Assembly: GCA_029582155.1 (NCBI GenBank)
Contig: CM055895.1
Location: 21,315,004 to 21,379,003 of the forward strand
Source of the DNA: Panopea generosa
Taxonomy: Eukaryota > Mollusca > Bivalvia > Adapedonta > Hiatellidae
Direction of reading: 5' to 3'
Length of the DNA stretch: 64,000 nucleotides
A program made the translations under genes and the position numbers. The notes beneath the pieces were generated by a model. The model did no database searches and was not told the DNA's origin. It saw only the letters and a list, made by a program, of their open reading frames with translations. Positions 37,214-50,736 of this stretch are shown piece after piece. Position 1 is the first letter of the stretch. The number at the start of each line of letters is the position of its first letter.

Positions 37214-39980
37214 CCATATAACCATATAATAATCGTTGTTTTAAACTTCTCCTTAACCATATAACAATTGTTGTTTTGAACTTCTCCCTAACCATATAAC
37301 AATAGTTGTTTTGAACTTCTCCTTAACCATATAACAATCGTTGTTTTGAACTTCTCCTTAACCATATAACAATCGTTGTTTTGAACTTCTCCCTAGTCAC
37401 ATAATATAGCGGTTTTCAACTTATCCCTAACCATATTACAGTAGTTGTTTTGAATTTCACTCTAACCATATAACAGTCGCGGTTTTAAACTTCTCCCTAA
37501 CCATATAACAATAGTTGTTTTAAACATTTTCCTAACCAATAATAATCGTTGTTTTGAACTTCTCCCTAACCATATAACAACAGTTGTTATGAACTTCACC
37601 CTAACCATATAACAATCGTTGAATTGAACTTCTCGCTTACTATAAAACAATAGTTGTTTTGAACTTCTCCTTAACCATATAACAATAGTTGTTTTGATCT
37701 TCTTCCTAATCACATAACAATTGTTGTTTTGAACTTCACCCTAACCATATAACAATCGTTGAATTGAACTTCTCGCTTACTATAAAACAATAGTTGTTTT
37801 GAACTTCTCCTTAACCATATAACAATAGTTGTTTTGATCTTCTTCCTAATCACATAACAATTGTTGAATTGAACTTCACCCTAACCATATAACAATCGTT
37901 GAATTGAACTTCTCGCTTACTATAAAACAATCGTTGTTTTGAACTTCTCCTTAACCATATAACAATCGTTGTTTTGAACTTCTCCCTAACCATATAACAA
38001 TCGTTGTTTTGAACTTCTCCCTAACCATATAACAATTGTTGTTTTAAACTTCTCCCTAACCATATAATAATCGTTGTTTTGAACTTCTCCCTAACCATAT
38101 AACAATCGTTGTTTTGAACTTCTCCCTAACCATATAACAATTGTTGTTTTGCACTTCTCCCTAGTCACATAACAATAGTTGTTTTGAACTTCTCCCTAAC
38201 CATATAACAATCGTTGTTTTGAACTTCTCCCTAACCATATAACAATCGTTGTTTTGAACTTCTCCCTAACCATATAACAATCGTTGTTTTGAACTTCTCC
38301 TTAACCATATAACAATTGTTGTTTTAAACTTCTCCCTAACCATATAATACTCGTTGTTTTGAACTTCTCCCTAACAATATAACAATCGTTGTTTTGAACT
38401 TCTCCCTAACCATATAACAATCGTTGTTTTGAACTTCTCCTTAACCATATAACAATTGTTGTTTTGAACTTCTCCTTAACCATACAACAATTGTTGTTTT
38501 GAACTTCTCCCTAACCATATAACAATTGTTGTTTTGAACTTCTCCTTAACCATATAACAATAGTTGTTTTGATCTTCTTCCTAATCACATAACAATTGTT
38601 GAATTGAACTTCACCCTAACCATATAACAATCGTTGAATTGAACTTCTCGCTTACTATAAAACAATCGTTGTTTTGAACTTCTCCTTAACCATATAACAA
38701 TCGTTGTTTTGAACTTCTCCCTAACCATATAACAATCGTTGTTTTGAACTTCTCCCTAACCATATAACAATTGTTGTTTTAAACTTCTCCCTAACCATAT
38801 AATAATCGTTGTTTTGAACTTCTCCCTAACCATATAACAATCGTTGTTTTGAACTTCTCCCTAACCATATAACAATTGTTGTTTTGCACTTCTCCCTAGT
38901 CACATAACAATAGTTGTTTTGAACTTCTCCCTAACCATATAACAATAGTTGTTTTGATCTTCTTCCTAATCACATAACAATTGTTGAATTGAACTTCACC
39001 CTAACCATATAACAATCGTTGAATTGAACTTCTCGCTTACTATAAAACAATCGTTGTTTTGAACTTCTCCTTAACCATATAACAATCGTTGTTTTGAACT
39101 TCTCCCTAACCATATAGCAATCGTTGTTTTGAACTTCTCCCTAACCATATAACAATTGTTGTTTTAAACTTCTCCCTAACCATATAATAATCGTTGTTTT
39201 GAACTTCTCCCTAACCATATAACAATCGTTGTTTTGAACTTCTCCCTAACCATATAACAATTGTTGTTTTGCACTTCTCCCTAGTCACATAACAATAGTT
39301 GTTTTAAACTTCTCCCTAACCATATAACAATTGTTGTTTTGCACTTCTCCCTAGTCACATAACAATAGTTGTTTTGAACTTCTCCCTAACCATATAACAA
39401 TCGTTGTTTTGAACTTCTCCCTAACCATATAACAATTGTTGTTTTGCACTTCTCCCTAGTCACATAACAATAGTTGTTTTGAACTTCTCCCTAACCATAT
39501 AACAATCGTTGTTTTGAACTTCTCCCTAACCATATAACAATCGTTGTTTTGAACTTCTCCCTAACCATATAACAATCGTTGTTTTGAACTTCTCCTTAAC
39601 CATATAACAATTGTTGTTTTAAACTTCTCCCTAACCATATAATACTCGTTGTTTTGAACTTCTCCCTAACCATATAACAATCGTTGTTTTGAACTTCTCC
39701 CTAACCATATAACAATAGTTGTTTTGAACTTCTCCTTAACCATACAACAATTGTTGTTTTGCACTTCTCCCTAGTCACATAACAATCGTTGTTTTGAACT
39801 TCTCCCTAACCATATAACAATTGTTGTTTTGAACTTCTCCCTTACCATATAACAATTGTTGAATTGAACTTCTCCCTAACCATATAACAATTGTTGTTTT
39901 GAACTTCTCCTTAACCATATAACAATTGTTGTTTTGCACTTCTCCCTTACTATATAACAATCGTTGTTTTGAACTTCTCC
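37214..39980. repeat. 35-bp minisatellite, about 79 copies, higher-order blocks
   Basis: Monomer CATATAACAATCGTTGTTTT-GAACTTCTCCCTAAC, 35 bp. A marked variant block (GATCTTCTTCCTAATCACAT, then GAATTGAACTTCACCC, then TCTCGCTTACTATAAAACAA) begins at 37696, 37836, 38571 and 38956. The spacings are 140, 735 and 385 bp, all multiples of 35. The sequence after the second, third and fourth blocks is nearly identical for several hundred bases. Many units hold the palindrome AACAATTGTT. Minus-strand frames at 37462-37713 and 39775-40002 are by-products. Confidence 0.97.
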
Positions 39981-40721
39981 ATTTCCGTGTCGTGCTAATC
40001 ATGAATTATCATCAAATTATTTGAGAATGAGTTATGTAGAGCACAGAATTGCCGCCATATTTTACTTAGTCTGTCAAAATATCTCATTTTCTTAACTTGT
40101 CTACGTGAGATTCTCTTGGTGGATGATAATTACCTTCCTTGGCAGTATTTTCCTCACATATAATATCGACATTAATTATTTATCACTATCGCAGAAACAC
40201 ACACAAAAACTTTCTTTATTTAACATCGATTAAGAAACAGGCTACATAGCTGATAGAAATCGTTGACGCCGGTGCTGATGTATTCATGTTTGGTAAAAAC
40301 TGTTGACGTCGATGTGGATGTTATGATAGCTAGTAAAACTCGACACCGGTGCGGGTAGGATGTTAAAATCGCTGGTAGTTAACTTTCAACAAGATTGTAT
40401 TTACAGTAAACATGATAGTTATACATTGAATTTGTACATTAAATTACAAGTGAAAAAAGATCAAGAAGAAAATAAGGCGTATATGTATCTGTTTCCTAGC
40501 TGGTAGAAGATGTTAACACCTGTGCAGATGTCTACACTGCTGGTAGAAGTCGTTAACGCCAGTGTGTATGTTTCAGTAGTGGTAGAAATCGTTGGTTCTG
40601 GTGCGGATGTCTAAATGTTTGGTAGAAATTGTCGGCCGGTAGAAGTCGAATGTTTGGATGTCCATGTTTACATGTGACAAAAATGTCGACATTGTGAGAA
40701 AAACTACTTTCACTACTGAAA
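39981..40721. other. spacer with decayed ~45-bp repeats
   Basis: Two clusters of imperfect units, at about 40245-40390 and 40495-40655, share a core like GCTGGTAGAAGTCGTTAACG and CCGGTGCGGATGT. They look like an old, decayed minisatellite of about 45 bp, split by about 100 bp of AT-rich sequence. Confidence 0.6.
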
Positions 40722-40734
40722 TTACTACTACTAA

Positions 40735-40788
<54 letters not shown>

Positions 40789-40812
40789 ATCTACTTCTAC
40801 TTCTACTTCTAC
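40722..40812. repeat. (TAC)n microsatellite
   Basis: A near-pure TAC run with a (TTCTAC)-type right end, lying immediately 5' of a SINE copy that lacks its tRNA-like head. Valine or threonine homopolymer frames over it are artefacts. Confidence 0.96.
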
Positions 40813-40820
40813 TATAATCA

Positions 40821-41034
40821 GCAACTGTCTCCGTGATAATTGATATACGACATTGTGTCTCATTATCATTCGTCTCTCACCGCTGATTTAAGTTGAAAAG
40901 CTATCAGTTACTTGCGGAGATGGGGTGTGCTCGAATACTGGTTAACCATTCAGGATCCGAGGAACCAGTGGTTAGGTTAACTGATCGTTTGTTAGCCCTC
41001 GATGGCAAAAATATCGCTAAATATTCAATCAACC
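40821..41034 (+). mobile_element. SINE family 1, 5'-truncated copy (C)
   Basis: Starts at GCAACTGTCTCCGTGATAAT, the point where the tRNA-like head ends in full copies. It continues with ATTCGTCTCTCACCGCTGA, GTTATCAG-equivalent GCTATCAGTTACTTGCGGAG and TTGTTAGCCCTCGATGGC, ending at ATATTCAATCAACC. The 137-codon frame at 40893-41306 starts inside this SINE and continues into flanking sequence. It has no recognised domain. Confidence 0.9.
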
Positions 41035-41449
41035 ATGTGTGTATATATACAAAAATCAAAATAATAAACGCTCTGGAGAGAACTTACTTAAGTAATATGT
41101 CCCAGAGGCCAATTTGTATAAGCATTGTATGCTTGCTGTTTGAAAAAACGTATGCCGAATATTTTCTTCTGCCTTTGGATATGTTGACCAGACAACAATT
41201 TGGAGAAACTGTTTTCAATTTAATTATTGACGGTTTATACTCCACATATTTCTTCATTGAAAAAGACACCCTGTCTCGTTCTGTGTCGCTTAATAGACAT
41301 ATTTAAAGGCAATTCATCTTCGAACATATGTTTATCTTCGTTGCAACATTTTAGTTGTTGTGATCGTCCGATAAAGTACATGTTCAGATATATTAAATAC
41401 ATCTGTGGTATTTGTTGGTATGAAATGATGTTTTACAACTGTCTGTTTC
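41035..41449. other. spacer, no gene supported
   Basis: The frame continuing from the SINE to 41306 has mixed composition (QRPICISIVCLL, LLPLDMLTRQQFGETVF), and an opposite-strand frame overlaps it at 41084-41269. I recognise no family. Confidence 0.4.
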
Positions 41450-41662
<213 letters not shown>

Positions 41663-42704
41663 GCTCTTTCTCTTGGTTTTGTTTCAGATATTTATCGATC
41701 TATCATTGAAATTCAACCCATGCAATTACAATATGATCACCGGCAATATTTTGAACAAAGAGCGAATTGCATTTTCTACAAGCAAAGCAAAATAAATACA
41801 CCCTTTTGTTCGCAGTGCTATAATATAGCCATGCTATCTCATTAAATAGATGTGTAATTGCAGTTTATTAAGTGTTGTTTCTGTTCCGTATCGCCTTTAA
41901 TAAAGCCACAATAACAATTATCGTAGTATGATATGGTTTTAGTGTCTTATTAAAATTTATATGCCCATTAAGAATGCTGGAATCGAGGTTTTATCGCCAA
42001 CATTAGGAGCGTCTGTGTTTGTATCGTTCATGTTAAACGTAAATATGCACATGTTAAGTGTAGATGTGGGACTCTACCGATCGTTAGATTGAAATCCCCG
42101 CCTAATATTAGTATTGCAGTGCATGTCATACTAGAAGCGAACAGCGCAAATGTTACAGCTGTCGAGAATGACAGGTAAACTGACAGGTATGCTTATTCAC
42201 AAGCAAGTAGTTAAATTCCATTGACATTAGTAGGACTATCTTGTTAGTTTCAGGTATAAATAGAGTTCATTGGGTAATGGTGGTATGTGTAAAACTGTGT
42301 TATGAAAAATAAAATATACTTTCTTTTTATAAATAAATTCACTACAAGTACAGCACTACTTTACATTTTTCTCCCGAATAAACAAGAAAAGAGTCTGAAC
42401 ATAGGTGCATTAGTAAACTCCTGAACTCATTTAACTCGTGCGCTTTTAGTCCAGTTGTTCTCTGTTTGTCATATACGTTGTTGTTCCCCACGAATGGTAA
42501 CACAAATGTAATTCTACATGTTCTTCTTCATACGTCTCTTGTGTGCAGAGATAAGACGCCTCAAGGCAGAAGCACTCGTTAGCTTGAACAACATGAAATA
42601 TATAATAAAAACATGTATAGTAATACATAATTTCTGAACCTACTCGAGATTTTGTTAAGAGTACGTTCAGAAATATAAGTTTCATAATTCATTATCTTAC
42701 GTTC
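41663..42704. other. spacer, nothing recognised
   Basis: No repeats or motifs. The 79-codon minus-strand frame at 42446-42685 has no recognisable domain. Confidence 0.45.
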
Positions 42705-45700
42705 TCTCCTAATGGTCTTATAAAGGCATTGTCTCTGAAAGACATTGGTTCAGTCATAGATATTCTTGGTTAAACATAGTCTAAGTAATTTTGTCTCAGT
42801 AAGGCCTTTTTACTGTTACACATTGGTTCCGTTATAGTTATTCTCGGTTAAGCATAGTCTATTTCAGGAAGTCATTGTCTCTGTAACATATTGGTTCAGT
42901 CTTAGTTCTTCTAAGTTAAACAAAGTCTGAGTAATTTTGTCTTAGTAAGGCATTGTCTGTGTAACTCATTGGTTCAGTCATAGTTCTCCACGGTTAAACG
43001 AAGTCTTAGTAATTTTGTCTCAGTAAGGTATTATCTCTGTAACACATTGGTTCAGTCATAGTTCTCCTCCGTTTAATGTAGTCATATTAATTTTGTCTCA
43101 GTAAGGCATTGTCTCTGTAACACATTGGTTCAGTCATAGTTCTTCTCGGTTAAATGTAGTCTGAGTAATTTTGTCTCAGTAAGGCATTGTCTCTGTAACA
43201 CATTGGTTCAGCCATAGTTTTTCTCCGTTAAACGTAGTCTTAGTAATTTTGTCTCAGTAAGGCATTGTCTCTGTAACACATTGGTTCAGTCAAAGTTCTC
43301 CTCGGTTAAACGTAGTCTTAGTTATTTTTCCACAGTAAGGCATTGTCTCTGTAACACATTGGTTCAGTCATAGTTCTCCTCCGTTAAACGTAGTCTTAGT
43401 AATTTTGTCTCAGTAAGGCATTGTCTCTGTAACACATTGGTTCAGGCATAGTTCTTCTTTGTTAAACGTAGTCTTATTAATTTTGTCTCAGTAAGGCAAT
43501 GTCTCTGTAAAACAATGGTTCAGTTATAGTTCTTCTCGGTTAAACATAGTCTGAGCAATTTTGTCTCAGTAAGGCATTGTCTCTGTAACGCATTGGTTCA
43601 GTCATAGTTCTTCTGAGTTTAACGTTGTCTTAGTTATTTTGTCTGAGTAAGGCATTGTCTCTGTAACACCTTGGCGGTTCAGACATAGTTCTTCTGGGTT
43701 AAAGATAGTTTGAGTAATTTTGTCTCAGTAAGGCAGTGTCTCTGTAACACATTGGTTAAGTCATTGTTTTTCTCGGTTAAACATACTGTTAGTTATTTTG
43801 TCTCAGTAAAAAATTGTCTCTGTAACACATTGGTTCAGTCTCACTTCTTCCGGGTTAAACATAGTCTGAGTAAGTTTGTCTCAGTAAGGCATTGTCTCTG
43901 TAACACATTGGTTCAGCCATAGTTCTTCCCGGTTAAACGTGGTCTTAGTAATTTTGTCTCAGTAAGGCATTGTCTCTGTAACACATTAGTTCAGGCATAG
44001 TTCTTCTCGGTTAAATGTAGTCTGAGTAATTTCGTCTCAGTAAGGCATTGTCCCTGTAACACATTGGTTCAGTCATAGCTCTTCTCGGTTAACAGTTTTT
44101 TTAGTAATTTTGTCTCAGTAAGGCATTGTCTCTGTTACACATTGGTTCAGTCATAGTTCTTCTCGGTTACATGTAGTCTTAGTAATTTTGTCTCAGTAAG
44201 GCATTGTCTCTGTAACACATTGGTTCAGTCATAGTTCTTCTCGGTTAAACGCTGTCTTAGTAATTTTGTCACAGTAAGGCATTGTCTCTGTAACACATGG
44301 GTTCAGTAATAGTTTTCCTCGGTTAAACGTAGTTTTAGCAATTTTGTTTCAGTAAGGTACTATCTCTGTAACACATTGGTTGAGTCATAGTTCTTCTCGG
44401 TAAAACGTAGTTTTAGTAATTTTGTCTCAGTAAGATATTGTCTCTGTAACACATTGGTTCAGTCATAGTTCTTCTCGGTTAAACGTAGTCATAGTAATTT
44501 TGTCTCAGTAAGGCATTGTCTCTGTAACTCATTGGTTCAGTCATAGTTCTTCTCGGTTAAACGTAGTTTTAGTAATTTTGTTTCAGTAAGACATTGTCTC
44601 TGTAACACATTGGTTCAGTCAATGTTCTTCTCGGTTAAACGTAGTCTTAGTAATTTTGTCTAAGTAAGGCATTGTCTCTGTAACACATTGGTTCAGTCAT
44701 AGTTCTTCTTTGTTAAACGTATTCTTAGTAATGTTGTCTCAGTAAGTCATTGACTTTGTAACATATTGGTTCAGTCATAGTTCTCCTTCGTTAAACGTAG
44801 TCTAAGTAATTTTGTTATAGTAAGGCATTGTCTCTGTAACATGTTGGTTCAGTCATAGTTCTCCTCCGTTAAACGTAGTCTTAGTAATTTTGTCTCAGTA
44901 AGGAATTGTCTCTGTTACACATTGGTTCAGTCATAGTTGTCCTCGGTTAAACGTAGTCTTAGCAATTTTGTCTCAGTAAGGCATTATCTCTGTAACACAT
45001 TGGTTCAGTCAAAGTTCTTCTCTGTTAAACGTAGTCTTAGTAATGTTGTGTCAGTAAGGCATTGTCTCTGTAACACATTGGTTCAGTCATAGTTCTTCTC
45101 GGTAAAACGTAGTTTTAGTAATTTTGTCTCAGTAAGACATTGTCTCTGTAACACATTGGTTCAGTCATAGTTCTTCTCGGTTAAACGTAGTCTTAGTAAT
45201 TTTGTCTAAGTAAGGCATTGTTTCTGTAACACATTGGTCCAGTCATAGTTCTTCTCGGTTAAATGTATTCTTAGTAATGTTGTCTCAGTAGGGCATTGAC
45301 TTTGTAACATATTGGTTCAGTCATAGTTCTCCTTCGTTAAACGTAGTCTAAGTAATTTTGTCATAGTAAGGCATTGTCTCTGTAACATGTTGGTTCAGTC
45401 ATAGTTCTCCTCCGTTAAACGTAGTCTTAGCAATTTTTGTCTCAGTAAGGCATTGCCTCTGTAACATATTGGTTCAGTCATAGTTCTTCTCGGTTAAACG
45501 TAGTCTTAGTAATTTTGTGTCAGTAAGGAAAGTGTCTCTGTAACACATTGGTTAAGTCATAGTTCTCCTCCGTTAAACGTAGTCTAAGTAATGTTATCTC
45601 AGTAAAGCAATGTCTCTGTAACACATTGGTTCAGTCAAAGTTCTCCTCCGTTAAACGTAGTCGTAGTATTTTTTTCTCAGTAAGGCATTGTCTCTGTAAC

Positions 45701-48560
45701 ACAGTGGTTCAGTCATAGTTATTTTCGGTTAAATGTAGTCTTAGTAATTTTGTCTTAGTAAGGCATTGTTTCTGTAACACATTGGTTCAGTCATAGTTCT
45801 CCTATGTTAAACGTTGTCTTAGTAATGTTATTTCATTAAGGCATTGTCTCTGTAATACATTGGTTCAGTCATAGTTCTCCTCCGTTAAACGTACTCTGAG
45901 TAATTTTGTCTCAGTAAGGTATTGTCTCTGTAACACATCGGTTTAGTCATAGTTCTCCTCCGTTAAACGTAGTCTTAGTATTTTGTCTCAGTAAGGCATT
46001 GTCTCTGTAATACACAGGTTCATTCATAGTTGTCCTCGGTTAAACGTAGTCTTAGTAATGTTGTCTCAGTAAGGCATTGTCTCTGTAACACATTGGTTCA
46101 ACCATAGATCTTCTTGGTTAAATGTTGTCTCAGTAAGGCATTGTCTCTGTAACACATTGGTTCAGTCATAGTTGTATTCTGTTAAACGTAATCTCAGTAA
46201 TGTTGTCTCAGTAAGGCATTGTCTCTGTAACACATTGGTTCAGTCATAGCTCTCCGCAGTTAAACTTAGTCTTAGTAATTTTGTCTCCGTAAGGTATTGT
46301 CTCTGTAACACATTGGTTCAGTCATAGTTCTTTTCGGTAAAACGTATTATTAGTAATGTTGTCTCAGTAATGCATTGTCTCTGTAACACATTGGTTCAGT
46401 CATAGTTCTTCTCGGTTAAATGTAGTCTTAGTAATTTTGTCTTAGTAAGGCATTGTCTCTGTAACACATTGGTTCAGTCATAGTTCTTTTCGGTTAAATG
46501 TAGGCTTAGTAATTTTGTCTCAGTAAGGCATTGTTTCTGTAACACATTGATACAGTCATAGTTCTCCTCTGTTAAACGTTGTCTTAGTAATGTTTTTTCA
46601 GTAAAGCATAGTCTCTGTAACTCATTGGTTCAGTCATAGCTTTCCTCGGTTAAACGCAGTCTTAGTAATATTGTCTCAGTAAGGCATTGCCTCTGTAACA
46701 CATTGATTTAGTCATAGTTCTCCACGGTTAAATGTAGTCTTAGCAATTTTTCCACAGTAAGGCATTGTCTCTGTAACACATTGGTTCAGTCATAGTTCTT
46801 CTCCGTTAAACGTAGTCTTAGTAATTTTGTCTCAGTAAGGCATTGTCTCTGTAACACATTGGTTCAGGCATAGTTCTTCTTTGTTAAACGTAGTCTTATT
46901 AATTTTGTCTCAGTAAGGCATTGTCTCTGTAACACATTGGTTCAGTCATAGTTCTCCTCCGTTAATCGTAGTCTTAGTAATTTGTCTCAGTAAGGCATTG
47001 TCTCTGTAACACATTGGTTCAGTCAAAGTTCTCCTCGGTTAAACGCAGTCTTAGTAATTTTGTCTCAGTAAGGCATTGTTTCAGTAACACATTGTTTGAG
47101 TCATAGTTCTCCTCTGTTAAACGTTGTCTTAGTAATATTATCTCAGTAAGGCATTGTCTCTGTAACACATTGGTTCAGTCAAAGTTCTCCTCGGTTAAAC
47201 GCAGTCTTAGTAATTTTGTCTCAGTAAGGCATTGCCTCTGTAACACATTAGTTTAGTCATAGTTCTCTTCGGTTAAATGTAGTCTTAGTATTTTGTCTCA
47301 GTAAGGCATTGTCTCTGTAACACATTGGTTTAGTCATAGTTCTCCTCGGTTAAGCGTTGTCTTAGTAATTTTGTCTCAGTAAGGCATTATATCTGTAACA
47401 CATTGGTACAGTCATAGTTCTCTTCCGTTAAACGTAGTCTGAGTAATTTTGTCTCAGTAAGGTATTGTCTCTGTAACACATTGGTTCAGTCATAGTTCTC
47501 CTCAGTTAAACGTAGTCTTAGTAATTTTGTCTCTGTAAGGCATTGTCTCTGTAACACATTGGTTCAGTCATAGTTCTCCTCCGTTAAACGTAGTCTGAGT
47601 AATTTTGTCTCAGTAAGGTATTGTCTCTGTAACACATTTGTTCAGTCATAGTTTTCCTCCGTTAAACGTATTCATAGTAATTTTGTCTCAGTAAGGCATT
47701 GTCTCTTTAACACATTGGTTCAGTCATAGTTGCCCTCGGTTCAACGTAGTCTTAGTAATGTTGTCTCAGTATGGCCTTGTCTCTGTAACACATTGGTTCA
47801 ACCATAGATCTTTTTGGTTAAATGTTGTCTCAGTAAGGCATTGTCTCTGTAACATATTGGTTCAATCATAGTTCTCATCCGTTAAACGTAGTCTTAGAAA
47901 TGTTGTCTCAGTAAGGCATTATCTCTGTTACACATTTGTTCTGTCATAGTTCTCCTCCGTTAAAAGTAGTCCTAGTAATGTTGTCTCAGTAAGGCATTGT
48001 CTCTGTATCACATTGGTTGAACCATAGATCTTCTTGGTCAGATGAAGTCTGAGTAATTTTGTCTCAGTAATGCATTGTCTCTGTAACACATTGGTTCAAT
48101 CACAGTTTTCCTCCGTTAAACGTAGTCTTAGTAATGTTGTCTCAATAAGACATTGTCTCTATAACACATTGGTTCAGTCATAGTACCCCTCGATTAAACG
48201 TAGTCTTAATAATTTTTTGCTGAGTGAGACATTGTCTCTGTTACACATTGGTTCAGCCATAGATCTTCTTGGTTAAACGTAGCCTTAGTAATTTTGTCTC
48301 AGTAAGGCATTGTCTTTGTAACACATTGTTTCAGCCATAGATCTTCTTGGTTAGACGTAGCCTTAGTAATTTTGTGTCAGTAAGGCATTGTCTTTGTAAC
48401 ACATTGTTTCAGCCATAGATCTTCTTGGTTAGACGTAGCCTTAGTAATTTTGTCTCAGTAAGGAATTGTCTCTGTAACACATTGGTTCAGCCATAGATCT
48501 TCATGGTTAAATGCAGTCTGAGTAATTTTGTCTCAGTAAGGCATTGTCTCTGTAACACAT
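42705..48560. repeat. 78-bp minisatellite, about 75 copies (largest array here)
   Basis: Monomer runs TCAGTAAGGCATTGTCTCTG, TAACACATTGGTTCAGTCAT, AGTTCTCCTCGGTTAAACGT, AGTCTTAGTAATTTTGTC, 78 bp. Copies differ by substitutions and small indels. Some units near 46110, 47810 and 48330 are shortened or follow a distinct variant (CATAGATCTTCTTGG). Variant runs recur along the array (CTCCTCCG versus CTTCTCGG), suggesting block duplication, but I did not fix a higher-order period. The left edge is diverged; the right edge joins the 53-bp array directly. Confidence 0.97.
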
Positions 48561-50150
48561 TGGAATTTTGGTAGGCTGCTGTGAATACACGGCGACTATG
48601 CGCCGCTGTGTACCGGAATTGTGGTAGGCTGCTGTAAATACACGGCAACTATGCGCCGCTGTGTACCGGAATTGTGGTAGGCTGCTGTAAATACACGGCA
48701 ACTATGCGCCGCTGTGTACCGGAATTGTGGTAGGCTGCTGTAAATACACGGCAACTATGCGCCGCTGTGTACCGGAATTGTGGTAGACTGCTGTACATAC
48801 ACGGCAACTATGCGCCGCTGTGTACCGGAATTGTGGTAGGCTGCTGTACATACACGGCGACTATGCGCCGCTGTGTACCGGAATTGTGGTAGGCTGCTGT
48901 ACATACACGGCAACTATGCGCCGCTGTGTACCGGAATTGTGGTAGGCTGCTGTAAATACACGGCAACTATGCGCCGCTGTGTACCGCAATTGTGGTAGGC
49001 TGCTGTACATACACGGCGACTATGCGCCGCTGTGTACCGGAATTGTGGTAGGCTACTGTACATACACGGCAACTATGCGCCGCTGTGTACCGGAATTGTG
49101 GTAGGCTGCTGTACATACACGGCAACTATGCGCCGCTGTGTACCGGAATTGTGGTAGGCTGCTGTACATACATGGCAACTATGCGCCGCTGTGTACCGGA
49201 ATTGTGGTAGGCTGCTGTACATACACGGCGACTATGCACCGATATGCTCCGGAATTTTGGAAGGCTGCTGTAAATACACGGCGAGTATCAGCCGCTGTGT
49301 TCCGGAATTGTGGTATGTTGCTGTACATACACGGCCACTTTAGTGCTGCTGTGCTCCGGAATTGTGGTAGACTGCTGTAAATACACGGCAACTATGCGCT
49401 GCTGTGCTACGGAAGTGTGGTATGCTGCTGTACATACACGGCCACCTTAGCGCTGCTGTGCTCCGGAAGTGTGGTAGGCTGCTGTAAATACACGGTAACT
49501 ATGCGCCTCTGTGCTCCGGAATTGCGGTAAGCTGCTGTAAATACATGGCAACTATGCGCCGCTGTGTTCCAGAATAGTGGAAGATTGCTGTAAATACACG
49601 GCAAATATGCACCGCTGTGCATCGAAATTGCGGTAGGCTGCTGTAAATACACGGCAACTATGCGCTGCTGAGTTCCGGAATAGTGGTATACTGCTGTAAA
49701 TACACGGCAACTATGTGCCGCTGTGCACCGAAATTGCGGTAGGCTGCTGTACATACACGGCAACTATGCGCTGCTGAGTTCCGGAATAGTGGTATACTGC
49801 TGTAAATACACGGCAACTATGTGCCGCTGTGCACCGAAATTGCGGTAGGCTGCTGTACATACACGGCAACTATGCGCTGCTGAGTTCCGGAATAGTGGTA
49901 TACTGCTGTAAATACACGGCAACTATGTGCCGCTGTGCACCGAAATTGCGGTAGGCTGCTGTACATACACGGCAACTATGCGCTGCTGAGTTCCGGAATA
50001 GTAGTATACTGCTGTAAATACACGGCAACTATGCGCTGCTGAGTTCCGGAATAGTGGTATACTGCTGTAAATACACGGCAACTATGTGCCGCTGTGCACC
50101 GAAATTGCGGTAGGCTGCTGTAAATACACAGCAACTATGCGCTGCTGTGT
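48561..50150. repeat. 53-bp minisatellite, about 30 copies, partly dimeric
   Basis: Monomer GGAATTGTGGTAGGCTGCTG, TAAATACACGGCAACTATGC, GCCGCTGTGTACC, 53 bp. It is notably richer in G+C than all neighbours. Left copies (48561-49230) are very similar to each other. From 49669 to about 50100 the array follows a 106-bp dimer, in which units with GAGTTCCGGAATAGTGGTAT alternate with units with GTGCACCGAAATTGCGGT. Starts at 49669, 49775, 49881 and 49987 are exactly 106 bp apart. Frames on both strands are by-products. Confidence 0.97.
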
Positions 50151-50736
50151 TCACACTGGAGGGTCTATAAACTTAACAGAGGGATCAATAGCATCTTACA
50201 AATTTATGAATTTAATATTCATATTAATGATACTACACGGTGATATAGCTTTTGTGCATGCTACCAATGATTGTTTTTGATTGTTGCTTGTATACTGAAC
50301 AGAGATGAATCAAGAAATTGGACAGAAAGGAAAGAATAATTTCAGATAGATACAGTTGTAAAAGTATAACAAGAAACGTAATATAGAGTTCTGGTTGTGG
50401 CGACTTTTTAATGACTTTTAGAATTAGAATTTTAGAATTAAATAGGCTGACTCTGTAATATCCAATGACCGTGGAGAATATCTTTGCATGCGTATTTTCG
50501 TATTATCTGAGGATTTACTATGATTGCGTGTTTTACAAATATTTCTCAAGTGAAGTGCTTTTCACGGCGAAGGTTTTTCTCCCAGACCCTCTTCAAATAC
50601 TTAATTTTGATTATTTTTATTTAACTGATTCGTAATGGAAACTTTACTATAAAATCATTTATAACTAATCCATCGCTTCATTTATATTGGATTATGAAGA
50701 TACAGTTAAATTATATATAATCGTGCAAATATATTA
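50151..50736. other. AT-rich spacer, nothing recognised
   Basis: No repeat or coding signal noted. Confidence 0.5.

Noticed and set aside
37214..39980. CRISPR-like array of 35-bp units
   Set aside because: No spacers between units; variation is scattered and the units are directly adjacent.
42705..48560. CRISPR-like array
   Set aside because: Units are contiguous 78-bp repeats with no unique spacers; this is a eukaryotic minisatellite.
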